From Euborellia annulipes (taxonomy: Eukaryota > Arthropoda > Insecta > Dermaptera > Anisolabididae): a stretch of DNA of 64,000 nt. A model generated the notes under the pieces. The model was given only the letters and a program-made list of their open reading frames with translations. It was not told where the DNA came from and ran no database searches. The position numbers were made by a program, and so were the translations under genes. Positions 43,765 through 55,082 of the stretch are shown here, piece after piece. The stretch is from contig JAKCPI010005171.1 of NCBI GenBank assembly GCA_023213315.1, positions 62,001-126,000 on the forward strand, written 5' to 3'. Numbering within the stretch: position 1 is the first letter of the stretch; each line of letters begins with the position of its first letter.

Positions 43765-43862
43765 ACAAGAAATCCGGTGTGACAAGCACAGAACACAACT
43801 TTCAAATACCGAAAGTAAGAGAAAGTTGTGTGCTGTGAGACCAGTCACACCAGATTTTTTTT
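43765..43862 (+). mobile_element. HN 3' hairpin fragment
   Basis: CTCGACACAAGAAATCCGG through GAAAGTAAGAGAAAGTTGTG to CACACCAGATTTTTTT. Only the terminal part is present. Confidence 0.75.
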
Positions 43863-44598
43863 AATGAAACGCGATATGAACTCTTAACTTCTAGCACTAG
43901 AAGCAAGAACCCTAAACCTTTTTGGATTTACTAATTCTTTAGTAATAAAATATAATTTAGAAAGTATTTGTAGTGACTTGAAGTTTAACCCTTAAAAATT
44001 TGAATATTTGTTAAAATGAAATGAAACATCACGAAACCCTTCCCCTTCCACTAATTTATTTAACTAAATTCAAATAAATGTTAATTTCTCAATAAATATT
44101 AAAAGAAAAAAAAAACGATTTGTTCTTATCTTCTCTTTCGTTATCTATTCATCGATGTATTTTTGTTGTTGTTGATTTTGTTGATGGCAGACTCCTCACA
44201 CACTCTCTCTCTTCGTGATCTAATTAAAATTTTAAAATTAAATTCACCAAAGGGATATGCTGTTTTTTTTTAAACAAACAAAAATAAAGAGAGAAAACTC
44301 TTCTCTCTCGTTCGTCTTTTCGCTCGCATTTAAATTTTAAAAAATTCAATTTTCTTAAAATGATTTTCCCAAATAGCATGTGTGTTTGTGAACATGTTCA
44401 CGAATAGAAAGAGAATGGACTTGGCTTTGATTAAAAAAAAAAAAATGCAACAAAGTTGCAAATTTTTTGATTTCTTTCTAAGTACATATTTGATGACGTT
44501 ATTGAGAATTTAAACCTTCATCCTGGTTATAAAGTTGACTGGAGATCAATATTTTAATGATTATTAGCAGAGGGGATACATAAATGAAAACAAGAGCC
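43863..44598. other. No gene recognised
   Basis: AT-rich spacer with poly-A runs and TTG repeats (44164-44184). No conserved frame. Confidence 0.4.
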
Positions 44599-44843
44599 CA
44601 AAAAATTCAAAAATTTGCCAAGAGATGTCAGAATGGTAGCTATTAATATTTAATGCATTTGATTGATTTTCATTGATCTTTTAACAATAAATGTTATTAT
44701 ATATTATGTATCTTTTATAAAAGCATAAATATATATAAAAATAGGCCAGATATAGGCTAATACTATATCGACTGATAGACTAGCCTGCCATCTATTGCAA
44801 GAATGATGAACTAATTTGACAGTTGGTTTTTAAATAAATCATC

Positions 44844-44855
44844 TAACAATTGTAA
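44844..44855. other. Probable transposon excision footprint
   Basis: TAA-CAA-TTG-TAA. Four other D copies have a single TAA here; D1 has TAA-[CAAGG...CCTTG]-TAA. The six extra bases equal the first three and last three bases of the D1 fold-back, the pattern left by imprecise cut-and-paste excision. Confidence 0.7.
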
Positions 44856-44890
44856 GCTTATTTTAAAAATTTCTTATTAATATGTGATTA

Positions 44891-45134
44891 GCCCTCGGGG
44901 CTTGGTGTAGAGGTTAGCGTGCTAACCTCATATACCAAACGTCGCGGGTTCGGACCCCAGGCAGTCCGATGATTTTATTTAAGCCATTTGGATACCAGAT
45001 GGCTTAAATAAGAATGTCTGAACCCCCAAAATATATAATTATTAATACAACGGTCATCGTAAAAGTCTTATATGGCCTAATTTGCCGAAAAGACTGTGTG
45101 AATGAGAAAAAAGTGTGAATGTTTAAAAAAAAAA
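44891..45134 (+). mobile_element. SINE-B in D element
   Basis: Complete head GCCCTCGGGGCTTGGTGTAG, both promoter boxes and hairpin; shortened GT tract; poly-A merges with the A-run of D. About 30 bp of D are lost at the junction, so the TSD cannot be read. Confidence 0.85.
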
Positions 45135-45371
45135 ATTAAAGATTATTGGGCCAGATTGTTTTTTTGTATTTGCTTGATCACAAAAAAATTAATTACGATA
45201 ATTTTTTAATAAGTCATTAAAAAAATTATAGCTCGATGTCCCAATATATCTCTTATGAATTTAAAAAAAACCGCATTTTAGACGTCGCTCCTGAACCCCC
45301 TTAAGGCCATTTTTTTAGCATCGAAGGCCATTTAGACTATGTCTCTATTTATTTTAAAATTTATATTATCA

Positions 45372-45617
45372 TATTGCTCTCAAAATTGTTTGAAGCACAC
45401 TACTCTTGTACTTTCATAGGAAAGACAGAAGAAATGGTTGCCATGGTAACATAATATTTTCCCTTGTTTATAAATTTTCTATCTTTAATTCTAATATATT
45501 GGCGGAAACTAAACATATGCCGACACAAAAAAATCTAGTGACGCAAGCAAAGAATCCAATTTTCAATTACCGAAGATAGGAGAAAGTTGTGTGCTGTGAG
45601 ACCAGTCACACCAGATT
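45372..45617 (+). mobile_element. HN 3' part
   Basis: TTGCTCTCAAAATTGTTTGAAG to CACACCAGATTTA, diverged from the young copies. Confidence 0.7.
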
Positions 45618-45894
45618 TATCATTTAAATACATTATTTTTAAATTTTAAATATATTAATATATAGAAGAACAAGATAAAATGAAAAAAAAGTTTATTTGT
45701 TTTGTAAATACGTACAATTCAACGGTGGTTTTAGAAAAATGAAATTTTAAAATAATAATATAGAGATGGTTTTATTTGTACAAGAAAAACTTTAATATAT
45801 TTTATGTTATGAAGATAGAGTAGTATGCCAAAACAAACAAAAATCAAAAGAAGATATTTATATGTCTAGCAAAATAATTGAAAAAATTCAAGAA

Positions 45895-46548
45895 AAAATC
45901 TGACGTGACTGGTCGCACAGCTCACAAGTTTCCTTTGGTAGAAGAAAGTTGTGTACTGTGCTTGTCACACCAGATTTTTTGTCGAGATATATTTAGTTTC
46001 CGCCGATATATTAAAATTCAAGATGTAATAAACATGGCAAAATATTTATATTTTGTTACCATGGCAACCATTTCTCCTATCTTTTCTATGGAGTACAAGA
46101 GTAAAGTGTATTTCAAAATATTTCAATGACAAAATGAGAATATACATTTTAAAGAGCATCTAAAAAATAATTGATTTATGAATTTTAATCAAAATCGTTA
46201 AAGATAATTTAGAGAAAATCGAAAAAAACTGAAAAAGTACATCAGTAAGCTACTAGTACTATGTGGCCGATTTTGTTCAAAAGCTTCGTGTCACGTCCCA
46301 GGGGGGTGCCTAACTTAAATATAAAATTTCAACTTCCTAGCTCTTTTTGTTCTTGAGTTATTTTGTTCACAGACAGACACACACGCACACACACACAGAC
46401 AGACAGATCATGTCGCGAAATCCACTTTTTTGGATTCAGGGGACCTCAAATCCATCAAATATCCATCAAAATCTCGACATCGAATTTTTGACATGAATTC
46501 AATACTTTCTCTCTCTATCTATTAACATATATAGAGGTAAGAAAAAGT
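45895..46548 (-). mobile_element. HN element, full length, older
   Basis: AAAAATCTGACGTGACTGG to AGGTAAGAAAAAGT. CACACGCACACACACAGACA microsatellite at 46374-46406. Belongs to the TCACGTCCCAGGGGGG subfamily. Confidence 0.8.
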
Positions 46549-47113
46549 AAAAACTAAATCGTTAGAAAGGCCTCCATTTTTTATCTTTTGTCATTGATTG
46601 CCTTCTCGTTATTTAATCTCAAAATTTGTTTTTGCAAACCATTTTTTTTATTTTATTGCAATATTTAAAAGAATATATATATTTTTTTTGTAATCTATTT
46701 AATATTCAAATTAAAAGATGATTCTTGACTATTTATTTATTTATTTATTGATCACCCATCGATCTCTCTTTCTTAGAGGTCAAACGGAAACGATAATTCG
46801 ATACAAATGTTAAATTCTCTTCATTTTGACGATAATAAAGAATTTATTAATATAAATACAAGTTTATTTTCTCAGAAACATTTCTTATGAATCTTTGTGG
46901 GAAAAATTAACACGTTCGTATCCAGTTATGGAACAAATTTCTTAATGAGAAGGAGATTTATTTCCAGAACAAAAAAAAAAAAAAATATGGAGAATGACTT
47001 CCCCGAGACTTTCTCGTATATTCTTTTGGAATTACTGGGTGTGTGTGTGTGTGTGAACACGATTTGTTTCACAAATTCATTTGTTTATATTTATATGTTT
47101 TTTAATGACACTT

Positions 47114-47119
<6 letters not shown>
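46549..47119. other. No gene recognised
   Basis: AT-rich spacer, ATTT repeats at 46730-46748 and GT repeats at 47039-47054. The 109-residue frame 46897-47226 runs into SINE-B poly-T and is not conserved. Confidence 0.4.
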
Positions 47120-47145
<26 letters not shown>

Positions 47146-47403
47146 AAACATTCACACTTTTTTCTCATTCACACTCACACTCACACACACATTCACACAG
47201 TCTTTTCGGCAGCTCAGGCCATATAAGACATTTACGATAACCGTTATTTATGAATTTATATATATTAGGGTCCAGGCATTTTTATTTAAGCCATCTGGTA
47301 TCCAGATGGCTTAAATAAAATCATCGGACTGCCTGGGGTCCGAACCCGCGACGGTTGGTATATGAGGTTAGCATGCTAGCCTCTACACCACGCCCCGTGG
47401 GCC
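47120..47403 (-). mobile_element. SINE-B, near full length
   Basis: Poly-T 47120-47145, tail domain, hairpin and complete head ending GGGGCGTGGTGTAGAGG when read minus. TGATTTT at 47118-47124 and 47404-47410 may be the TSD, but it overlaps the T-run. Confidence 0.8.
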
Positions 47404-47691
47404 TGATTTTGTTTTGATTTTTCTTTCTAAAATTAACGAAAAATGTCTTTTTCTTGTGTGATTATTTAAAAAACTATTCAGTTTTCGGAAAAATATCAAA
47501 GAATAAAAACTTTTTAAAATTGAGTATTCTATCATAATATAACAAAAAATTGAATATTTCGAAATTCCTGAAAAAACTTATTAGGTGACTTCCAAGTGAC
47601 GTATTTACTCCAAAAGTTGATAGAAATCTAGTATTATATAAAATTGCCCTGGGACTGCGATTTTCCAATTAGTAGGGGACGCCCATCTAGA

Positions 47692-48258
47692 GGGAAAGTA
47701 TTGGATTCATGTCAAAATTCGATGTCGAGATTTTGATAGATATACACGTTTTGAGGTCCCCTGAGTCCGAAAAAGTGGTTTTCGCGACATGGTCTGTCTG
47801 TGTGTGTGTGTGTCTGTGAACAAAATATCTCAAGAACGGAAAGATCTAGGAGGTTGAAATTTTATATTTAAGTTAGTTAAGATTACTAGTACTTTATTGT
47901 ATTTTTTCAGTTTTTACCAATTTTCTCAAAATTCCCTTCAACAATTTTGATTAAAATTCAAAAATCAATTATTTTTTAGATTCTCTTTAAAATGTATATT
48001 CTCATTTTGCCGTTGAAATCTTCTGAAGTCCACTTTACTCTTGTACTTCATAAGAAAGTTAGGAGAAACGGTTGCAATGGTAACAAAATATAAATATTTT
48101 CCCATACTAATAAATTTTACATCTTGAATTCTAATAGATCAGCGGAAACTAAATAAATGTCAACACAAAAAATCTGGTGTAACAAGCGCAGAACACAACT
48201 TTCTCTTCCCAAATGTCAGAGAAAGTTGTGTGCTGTGCGACCAATCACACCAAATTTT
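47692..48258 (+). mobile_element. HN element, slightly 5'-truncated
   Basis: GAGGGAAAGTATTGGATTC to CACACCAAATTTT, with TCGCGACATGGTCTGTCTG and a short GT run. The hairpin has point changes in both strands of the stem. Confidence 0.75.
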
Positions 48259-48699
48259 AAAAAAATTGTATTTAAAATCTAATCTCAATTACTAGTTATT
48301 TATTTGGATCTACTTTCTTTCTCCTTTTTGACGTCATAACAAAAATTAAAACAAAAAATGACAATTTTTCGCATAAACTTTTCAAAGGGTTTTTGTAAGA
48401 AATACAAGACAACATTTGATGATGACGATGATGATAATAAATCAGTGATGATGAATGAAGGAGGAGGCAAGCAACTAATGGCCACCTCTCTCTCTCTGAT
48501 AAATCTCACCCCGAAAACGATCTATCATAAGGGTGATTGGACATCAATTAAATTAAAGGGGTGAAGAGAGGGGGGGGGTTGGGGGAGGGGGAGAGTTTAA
48601 TCTAAAGCTAGAAATTTCCTATAAAATTTCAATTTTATTGATAGATATAGGCGTAAATGCATTTGGAGTCAATAATTAGAAAGAGAGAAATGAAAAAAA
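48259..48699. other. No gene recognised
   Basis: AT-rich sequence with GATGACGATGATG repeats (48418-48436), a CT run and a G-rich run 48567-48593. Overlapping frames on both strands here are repeat-driven. Confidence 0.4.
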
Positions 48700-49349
48700 A
48701 AAATCTGGTGTGACTGGCCCACAGCACACAACTTTCTCTTACCCTTCGCCAAGAGAAAGTTGTGTTCTGTGCTTGTCACACCAGATTTTTTGTGTCGACA
48801 TGTATTTAGTTTCCGACAGTACGGTACATTCGATTTTCAAGAGGTACAATTTATAAGTATGGCAAAATATTTATATTTTGTTACTATGGCAACCATTTCT
48901 CCTATCTTTTCTATGGAGTACAAGAGTAAAGTGGTCTTCAGAAGATTTCAATGACAAAATGAGAATATACGTTTTAAAGAGGATCTAAAAAAATAATTGA
49001 TTTTTGAATTTAAAAAAAAAAAATCGTTGGAGCAAATTTTGAGAAAATCGAAAAAAACTGAAAAAGTGCATCAGTAAAGTACTAGTACTCTTTGGTCGAT
49101 TTTGTTCAAAAGCTTCGTGTCACATCCCATGGGGGTGCCTAACTTAAATATAAAATTTCAACTTCCTAGCTCTTTTCGTTCTTGAGATATTTTATTCACA
49201 GACAGACACACATACAGACAGACAGACCATGTCGCGAAAACCACTTTTTTGGAACGTGTATATCTATCAAAATCTCGACATCGAATTTTTGACATGAATC
49301 CAATACTTTCTCTCTATATATCTTAACATATATAGAGGTAAGAGAAAGT
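48700..49349 (-). mobile_element. HN element, full length
   Basis: AAAATCTGGTGTGACTGGCC to GGTAAGAGAAAGT. CACATACAGACAGACAG microsatellite. About 30 bp are missing after the TCGCGAAAACCACTTTTTTG motif. Confidence 0.8.
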
Positions 49350-49371
49350 AAAAACAATGAAATAATCACAA

Positions 49372-49649
49372 GTATGTTAGCGAGGTGAATAACTGAATCA
49401 ATATGTAGTAGAAAAATAAAAGGCCGAGCAGCTATGTTTATTTCTTTATTAAAGAAACCCACAGCGACGTTTCGGTCGACTATGCGACCATCTTCATGGC
49501 TAGAGTTCTGTCAATAGAAAAACTTCTTAAGTTATTTGACAGAGGTTTTTCTATTGACTGAACTCTAGCCATGAAGATGGCATAGTCGACAAAAACGTCG
49601 CTGTGAGCTAAAGAAATAAACATAGCTGCTCGGCCCTTTATTTTTCTAC
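49372..49649. mobile_element. Fold-back with hammerhead-like core, 9-bp TSD
   Basis: TAATCACAA at 49363-49371 and 49650-49658. A 34-base unpaired leader (49372-49405) precedes arms 49406-49515 and 49545-49649 (TAGTAGAAAAATAAAAG.GGCCGAGCAGC). The minus strand 49468-49498 reads ATGAAGATGGTCG...CGACCGAAACG. Same architecture and leader length as 24356-24721. Confidence 0.75.
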
Positions 49650-49658
49650 TAATCACAA

Positions 49659-50184
49659 TTAGAAAACGCATGGTTGGGACTTAATATTGACTCTCACTGG
49701 TACAGTTTCGTTCTTATAGGTTTAAAGTAAAACAAATTTTGTTTTGGTACAATTTTTTGTAACTGATTCTGCAGAGTTATAGTTTCGGTTATTCAATGCC
49801 TCCATTGGAGTTGTCTTGTCGGTTTAAATCTATCAAGCACTAGATATTTTATATTTTAAGTTCATATTTACTTTTAAAATGCATAACGAAACGAGCTCTA
49901 ATTATAAGATAAAATTTAAATCCATATGACGTTCCACAAGCTGATTTCTCGCCACCAACCCGATGTTCAACCGTAGTTGGCATTGCTTCTTCAAAACAAT
50001 TTTATTAAATGAAAGTGTTATTTAATAATGTTATCAAAAATAACGATATTCAAATCAAAATTATTCAAAGTTTTAAAAAAAAATTTGCTAAATCTGCACG
50101 TTTAGATTTTGATTTTCAAAATGTGCATTGCATCTTTCGCATCTAATGAAAAGAAGAAGTTTCCCTTCCTCTCTCCATCTTTAA
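49659..50184. other. No gene recognised
   Basis: AT-rich unique-looking sequence; no repeat family or conserved frame recognised. Confidence 0.4.
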
Positions 50185-50820
50185 GGCGGAATAGGCCCGA
50201 AGGTGTCACGCATGTTTTTCCCACTCAGATGGCGTAGTGTGTTATAAAAAGTATGCCCAAAAAATCAAGTAATTTGCCAAGAGATGTCAGGATGGTAGCT
50301 AATAATATTTAATGCATTTGGTTGATTTTCATTGATCTTTTAACAATAAATACTTTATAAATGTTATTATATATTATGTATCTTTTATAAAAGCATAAAA
50401 ATATATAAATATAGGCTAATACTATATCGTCTGTTAGACTAGCCTGCCATCTATTGCAAGAATACTGAACTAATTTGACAGATGAATTTTAAATAAATCA
50501 TCTAAGCTTATTTTAAAAATTTCTTAATTAATATGTGATTAATAACAATAAATTCATTTTTAAATTAAAAAAAAATTAAAGATTATTGGGACAGATTGTT
50601 TTTTTGTATTTGCTTGATAACAAAAAAATTAATTACGATAATTTTTTAATAAGTCATTAAAAAAATTATAACTCGATGTCCCAATAATCTCTTATGAATT
50701 TAATTCATTTAAAAAATTTAAAATAAAAAATAAATAAATTAAAAAAAAAAAACCGCATTGAAAAATTCCTCAAAATAGTCTAGTTTTTTAAAGTACGTTT
50801 AGACGTCGCTCCTGAACCCC
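50185..50820 (+). mobile_element. D element copy 6, intact ends
   Basis: TTAA at 50181-50184 and 50821-50824. GGCGGAATAGGCCCGAAGG to CGCTCCTGAACCCC. The centre TCTAAGCTT is uninterrupted, so this copy is a good reference for the empty target of the D1 fold-back. Confidence 0.85.
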
Positions 50821-51277
50821 TTAAAAGTTTTAATTAAATAAAAAATGGATTCTCCCGCCCCCACAAGCACACACATTGTTAGAGATAGAGTGAGAGGGTT
50901 TCCTTTCCTCTCATCATCAGAGACAAAGTGTAATTATTTTTTGCAAATATTCAATTTCATATTTTATTTAATCGGATTAAGGAGCGGAGCCGCCGAGAGG
51001 GCGGGGCTTAACATTAAATGATTTATTGTTGAAAGGATGAAATCATCTGCTTCAGTTTTCACTTTGAACTTTGACGTCTCTTTCTTCTTTTAGCTTTAAA
51101 TTTAGTTTTGACCCTCCAACAAAAGATAACGTTTATCTCTCTCTCTCTGCGTTTCTCTTTTAATAGAAAATAGAAGAAAATTAAATCCTTTTTGTTTCTT
51201 CATTATCATCACAATGTGATTAACGAATCCCCGAATGGGGCTCAATTCATATTTGGACCCTGTTATGCAATAGTGTG

Positions 51278-51598
51278 TCCCTACAGTCACTAGATCATAG
51301 AAGAAGAGTATCTGCACTATCTCTCTTCTACAGGTATTACCATGGTCAATGCTCTGCCGAATTAAAATCAATTATCCCACCCAATGCAACATATTCACGG
51401 AACACAAGAGAGGCATCTTCCCAGCATCCCTATGCTGTTCAGATCACGACTAACAGAACAAAACAATTTCATTCTTCCTTTGTCCCCATGACCTCCCGTG
51501 ATTGGAACAAGCTCCCTGCGTCTATCTTCCCCAAAACCTACAATCTTCAGACTTTCAAGTCTAACCTCAACAGGCATCTTCTCAGTTCCCGCAGTTGA
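51278..51598 (+). pseudogene. LINE RT C-terminal domain fragment
   Basis: About 105 residues to a natural stop. Motifs in order: SLDHRRRVSALSLFYRYYHG, CSAELKSIIPP, TR, then FHSSFVPMTSRDWNKLP, IFP-TY and F-SNLNRHL. This is the conserved C-terminal block after the RT domain in CR1/Jockey-like LINEs (HRR---SL-LFY---G, R-WN-LP). The frame is uninterrupted, so the insertion is fairly young, but 5' truncation removed endonuclease and catalytic RT parts. No start codon of its own; it begins directly at the truncation junction. Confidence 0.85.
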
Positions 51599-51693
51599 GT
51601 TCCGCTTTTATGCTTCTCCTTTTGTTTTTATTTTCTTCCTGGCTGCATGTGACTATTGGTCATTATAGGTCTTCGGACCTTATGCACCCATTC

Positions 51694-51729
<36 letters not shown>
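51278..51729 (+). mobile_element. 5'-truncated LINE with poly-A tail
   Basis: Last part of the RT reading frame, about 95 bp of 3' untranslated region with the hairpin AGGTCTTCGGACCT (51667-51680), and poly-A 51695-51729. It integrated in an M element; a few host bases are missing, so no clean TSD. Confidence 0.85.
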
Positions 51730-51730
<1 letters not shown>

Positions 51731-51897
51731 CGCCAAAGAATTCAAAATTGAGTTAAGAACGGAATATTGTTTCAAATGCTATAATTAATAATATTTTTTA
51801 TGAAATATGTCCTAAAAAAATTTATATTTAATGTAAAAGCTTAAAATTATTTTTACAATATTTCAATGCAGAATTTTCATTTTGCAAAAATGATTTA

Positions 51898-52122
51898 TGT
51901 AGGGGAGAGGGCGGGACATTGGGACACGAGGCACATTGGGACATTCGAATTTTAGCTCTACTAAATGTGCCCCTTTTATTATAGAAAATTTTTTCTTAAA
52001 AAAATGGGTACTTAATGCACCCTAACGGTCAAAGAGTACAACTCAAACTTTATATTTAGTAGAGCTAAAATTCGAATGTCCCAATGTGCCTCGTGTCCCA
52101 ATGTCCCCTCCTCTCCCCTACC
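51898..52122. mobile_element. Fold-back MITE
   Basis: Arms 51899-51966 and 52052-52121 pair over about 68 bp (GGGACATTGGGACACGAGGC and complement; ATTCGAATTTTAGCTCTACT). The loop is about 85 bp. Termini GTAGGGGAGAGG/CCTCTCCCCTAC; TSD not clear. Confidence 0.8.
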
Positions 52123-53154
52123 TAGCACGTTGTTTCGTAGTACTTAATTTGATATTATTCCTGATAATGAAGATGAGCATCAAAGCGATTTCGAAAAGAC
52201 AACAAAATAAATAATATTAAGTCGATTTCATTATAACTTTACTGTTGCCATGTTCACTTCCATTCAGAAATTAATTGATGAGAAAATTTTGTTATTACTT
52301 TGTATTTAATTTTAAAATATTAATACTATTTAAAATTGATTAATGTAATTTTGATAAATAGTTTATATGCTACTAGTATTAAATATAACCATAAAAGAAC
52401 TTTAATATCTTCGTTTTAATTTTTGAGTTATAACCTAAAATTATTTTATTAATATAAATAGTGCAAAGATTAATTTGCAATCATGTGTCAAGAGACTTTA
52501 AAGCATTTTTGCAAATATAATTGGACTTAGAGAATTTTGCAAAAATAATTTTTTATATTTTATTGTTTATTCTCTAAATTAGTCGTATTTTTAGAGATAA
52601 TTTATGAATATCTGCCATAATTACAGTATTCACTTGCACAATTGACAAAAAAAAAATGATATATAATCTAATCAAAACAATTTAAATCAGAAAAACTTTA
52701 ATGTTAATTTTCTCAAATCTCGGTACCTGGCGCTTGACACACAATTGCGTAACAGGGGGTCCATTTATTCTAGCTCCACCCAATAAATAAATGTTTAGTT
52801 TATTTATTTTTGGTCTGATCCTTTACTCAATTGATGTAAACATAGAAAGTGATTGGAAATAGAATTTGATTCTATCATGTTTGTCTTCAATTTGAATTTC
52901 GATTCAGAGATATTTTTGTATCAAATAAAATCAAAGAGAGAGAGAGAGTGATAAAATACATTAAAAAATGTATTATTTTTTTCTTTGTATAATTAAAAAA
53001 CTTTCTTTATATATAACAGCGAGATATTATTAGGGGGGGGGGGGGGAGCAAACTTTGGCAGGCCTCTATCTCTCATTCCGAGAGATCTAGATCGTATAAT
53101 AAGCTCTTAGTTATTTAAATTAAAAAAAGTGAAGCGTCACTCTCTTTCCTTAGT
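52123..53154. other. No gene recognised
   Basis: AT-rich (partly the M element). GA run 52937-52951 and poly-G 53033-53047. No conserved frame. Confidence 0.4.
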
Positions 53155-53215
53155 AGGGGTGGGCATTCACCTGGCTATTAATCCTACCTTAATAGCCAGG
53201 TGAATGCCCACCCCT
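53155..53215. repeat. Perfect 27-bp hairpin, 7-nt loop
   Basis: AGGGGTGGGCATTCACCTGG... pairs base for base with 53189-53215 around the loop TCCTACC. The AGGGGTGGGCA ends resemble hAT-type MITE termini, so a minimal MITE is more likely than a miRNA. Confidence 0.85.
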
Positions 53216-53252
53216 CTCTCCTCCTTTAACAGCTAATTTTTTTCATTTCTAT

Positions 53253-53972
53253 TTGAAAGGTAAAATACACTAGATTATGTGCTTGAAGGTTTTTTTTTTT
53301 TTTTATTAATTAAAATTAACACTTAATACGTATTTCGACATTACTGTCATCATCAGAAGTGGTTTTCTAAAATGAATACATCGTGAAGTTATCTACATTA
53401 AATACATCAAAAAAACATATGTTAACACAGATGGTGTGTGTGAATACTTACTTGTTAGTATTAGGATACATAGATGGTGTTACTGTTGGATGTATGGCGA
53501 GTATAGTTCAATACATAGATTGCTCAAAAATGTTTTGTGCCTAGAATATATTAATTAGTGGGGTCTTATACAAGTCTAATTGTTCATTAACTATGTTTTT
53601 TCCCTGGAAATACAAGAAGCATTAAGAAAGGGAAAAAAACATAGTTAATGAACAATTACATTTGTATAAGACCCCACTAATTAATATATTCTAGGCACAA
53701 AACATGTTTGAGCAATCTATGTATTCAACTATACCCGCCATACATGCAACAGTAACACCACCTATGTATTCTAATACTAAGTATTCACACACACCATCTG
53801 TGTTAACATATGTTTTTTTGATGTATTTAATGTAGATAACTTCACGATGTATTCATTTTAGAAAACCACTTCTGATAATGACAGTAATGTCGAAATACGT
53901 ATTAAGTGTTAATTTTAATTAATAAATAAAAAAAAAACCTTGAAACACATAACCTAGTGTATTTTACCTTTC
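53253..53972. mobile_element. 720-bp near-perfect inverted repeat with hammerhead-like cores
   Basis: Arms of about 350 bp (53253-53605 and 53625-53972), from TGAAAGGTAAAATACACTAG inward to AAACATAGTTAATGAACAAT. The minus strand 53332-53356 reads CTGATGA-T-GACA-GTAA-TGTC-GAAA, a full core with a stable stem II. The opposite arm has CTGATAA, so only one copy keeps the core. Plus frame 53957-54154 is unrelated. Confidence 0.8.
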
Positions 53973-54599
53973 ATATATACATAATGTTTCAACTTGAGCC
54001 TACGGTAGAAAGTTTAAATCTAATAAATTTTTTTCATTTCATTCTCCAGACAATGAATTATGAAGAACATTTTATCTCAACTCACCCATTCTTTAAAAAG
54101 GAGTTAACGCATTTGAAGACTTACCTGAAACAAAGAAAAAAAACGATTAAATAATATCAAAGATAGAGAAATAAGAGAAAGGAAAGAGTTGGGATGGAAA
54201 ACGCGCTCGAAAAGTTGATTTTCGATTTTGAAATCGACTTGATATTTTTACGATTCTCGGAATCGATTAATCATTTCTGAAAGTCGACTTTTCCACATTC
54301 AAATCGACTTTTTGAAAACTCTATAACTCTTGCTAGGAAGATACTCAGTAAATATTAAATATATTTATTTATTTATAATATAAGATTTATTAAGTATTTA
54401 AACATTTTATTAAATACCGTACAACACACACAAATATTGTTTACAATAGAGAGCTACCAACTTCCTCTCTAATTTCCAAGCCAACTTCCCATTTTTAAGA
54501 AATTTGTTCACTACGTTACTCCCTGGTCCATGTACTATATGTGTATTCCAAATAGATTCATTAAAAATTGTGCATTTCTGTAGAATATATACACACATA
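53973..54599. other. No gene recognised
   Basis: AT-rich sequence. 54205-54320 contains several short inverted TCGATTTTGAAATCGACTT-type repeats. Confidence 0.4.
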
Positions 54600-54810
54600 C
54601 ATTTTTCCCATTTATTTCAATATATAGATAAAATAGAGATTATTTTTAACGGTTAATTAATTATTCATGAACTTAAGATTTCTTGTGAATCATGTCCTTT
54701 TTGGGACTCTCGCAAACACACAAAAAATTTCATTAAAATCGGTTCAGTCGTTTAGGAGGAGTTCAGTCACATACACACGTACAGAAGAATTATATATATA
54801 AAGATAAAGA
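54600..54810 (+). repeat. Repeat I, 3' part
   Basis: TTTTAACGGTTAATTAATTATTCATG to GGTTCAGTCGTTTAGGAGG and ACACGTACAGAAGAATTA, as at 41660-42038, ending TATATATATAAAGAT. Confidence 0.65.
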
Positions 54811-55082
54811 AAAGAGAAAAGATAGGTAAGAGAAAGTAAAAATTGTCTCCTCTTCTTGAAAAAAAAAAAAAAACGTGGGGTCGTGGGACCCCCGCCAGGA
54901 ACGATTTCCTATTTGGATTTTGAAATATTGCCTTGTAAAAAATTTAGCGTTTTCTATCTCAAATAAACCAACTTCAGCAACACCACTAAAGGAGATTTTT
55001 TTTTAACACACTTTTTCTCATTCACACTCACACACACACACACACACACCCCCACAGTCTTTTCGGCAACTCAGGCCATTAA

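Larger units (their letters stand above)
44599..45300 (+). mobile_element. D element copy 5, split by SINE-B
   Basis: 5' end truncated. The right end CGTCGCTCCTGAACCCCC is followed by TTAA (45301). At the point where D1 holds the 1.7-kb fold-back, this copy reads TAACAATTGTAA instead of TAA. SINE-B (44891-45134) replaced about 30 bp of D. Confidence 0.85.
51255..52762 (+). mobile_element. M-family element, long form, with inserts
   Basis: GGACCCTGTTATGCAATAG to ATTGCGTAACAGGGGGTCC. ATTT on both sides (51251-51254, 52763-52766) repeats the 4-bp TSD of copy 1. A LINE end (51278-51729) and a fold-back (51898-52122) are nested. The rest is AT-rich and larger than in copy 1. Confidence 0.75.

Noticed and set aside
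53155..53215. miRNA precursor
   Set aside because: Perfect pairing, a 7-nt loop and only 61 nt do not fit an animal pre-miRNA; the termini look like a MITE. Kept only as a hairpin.
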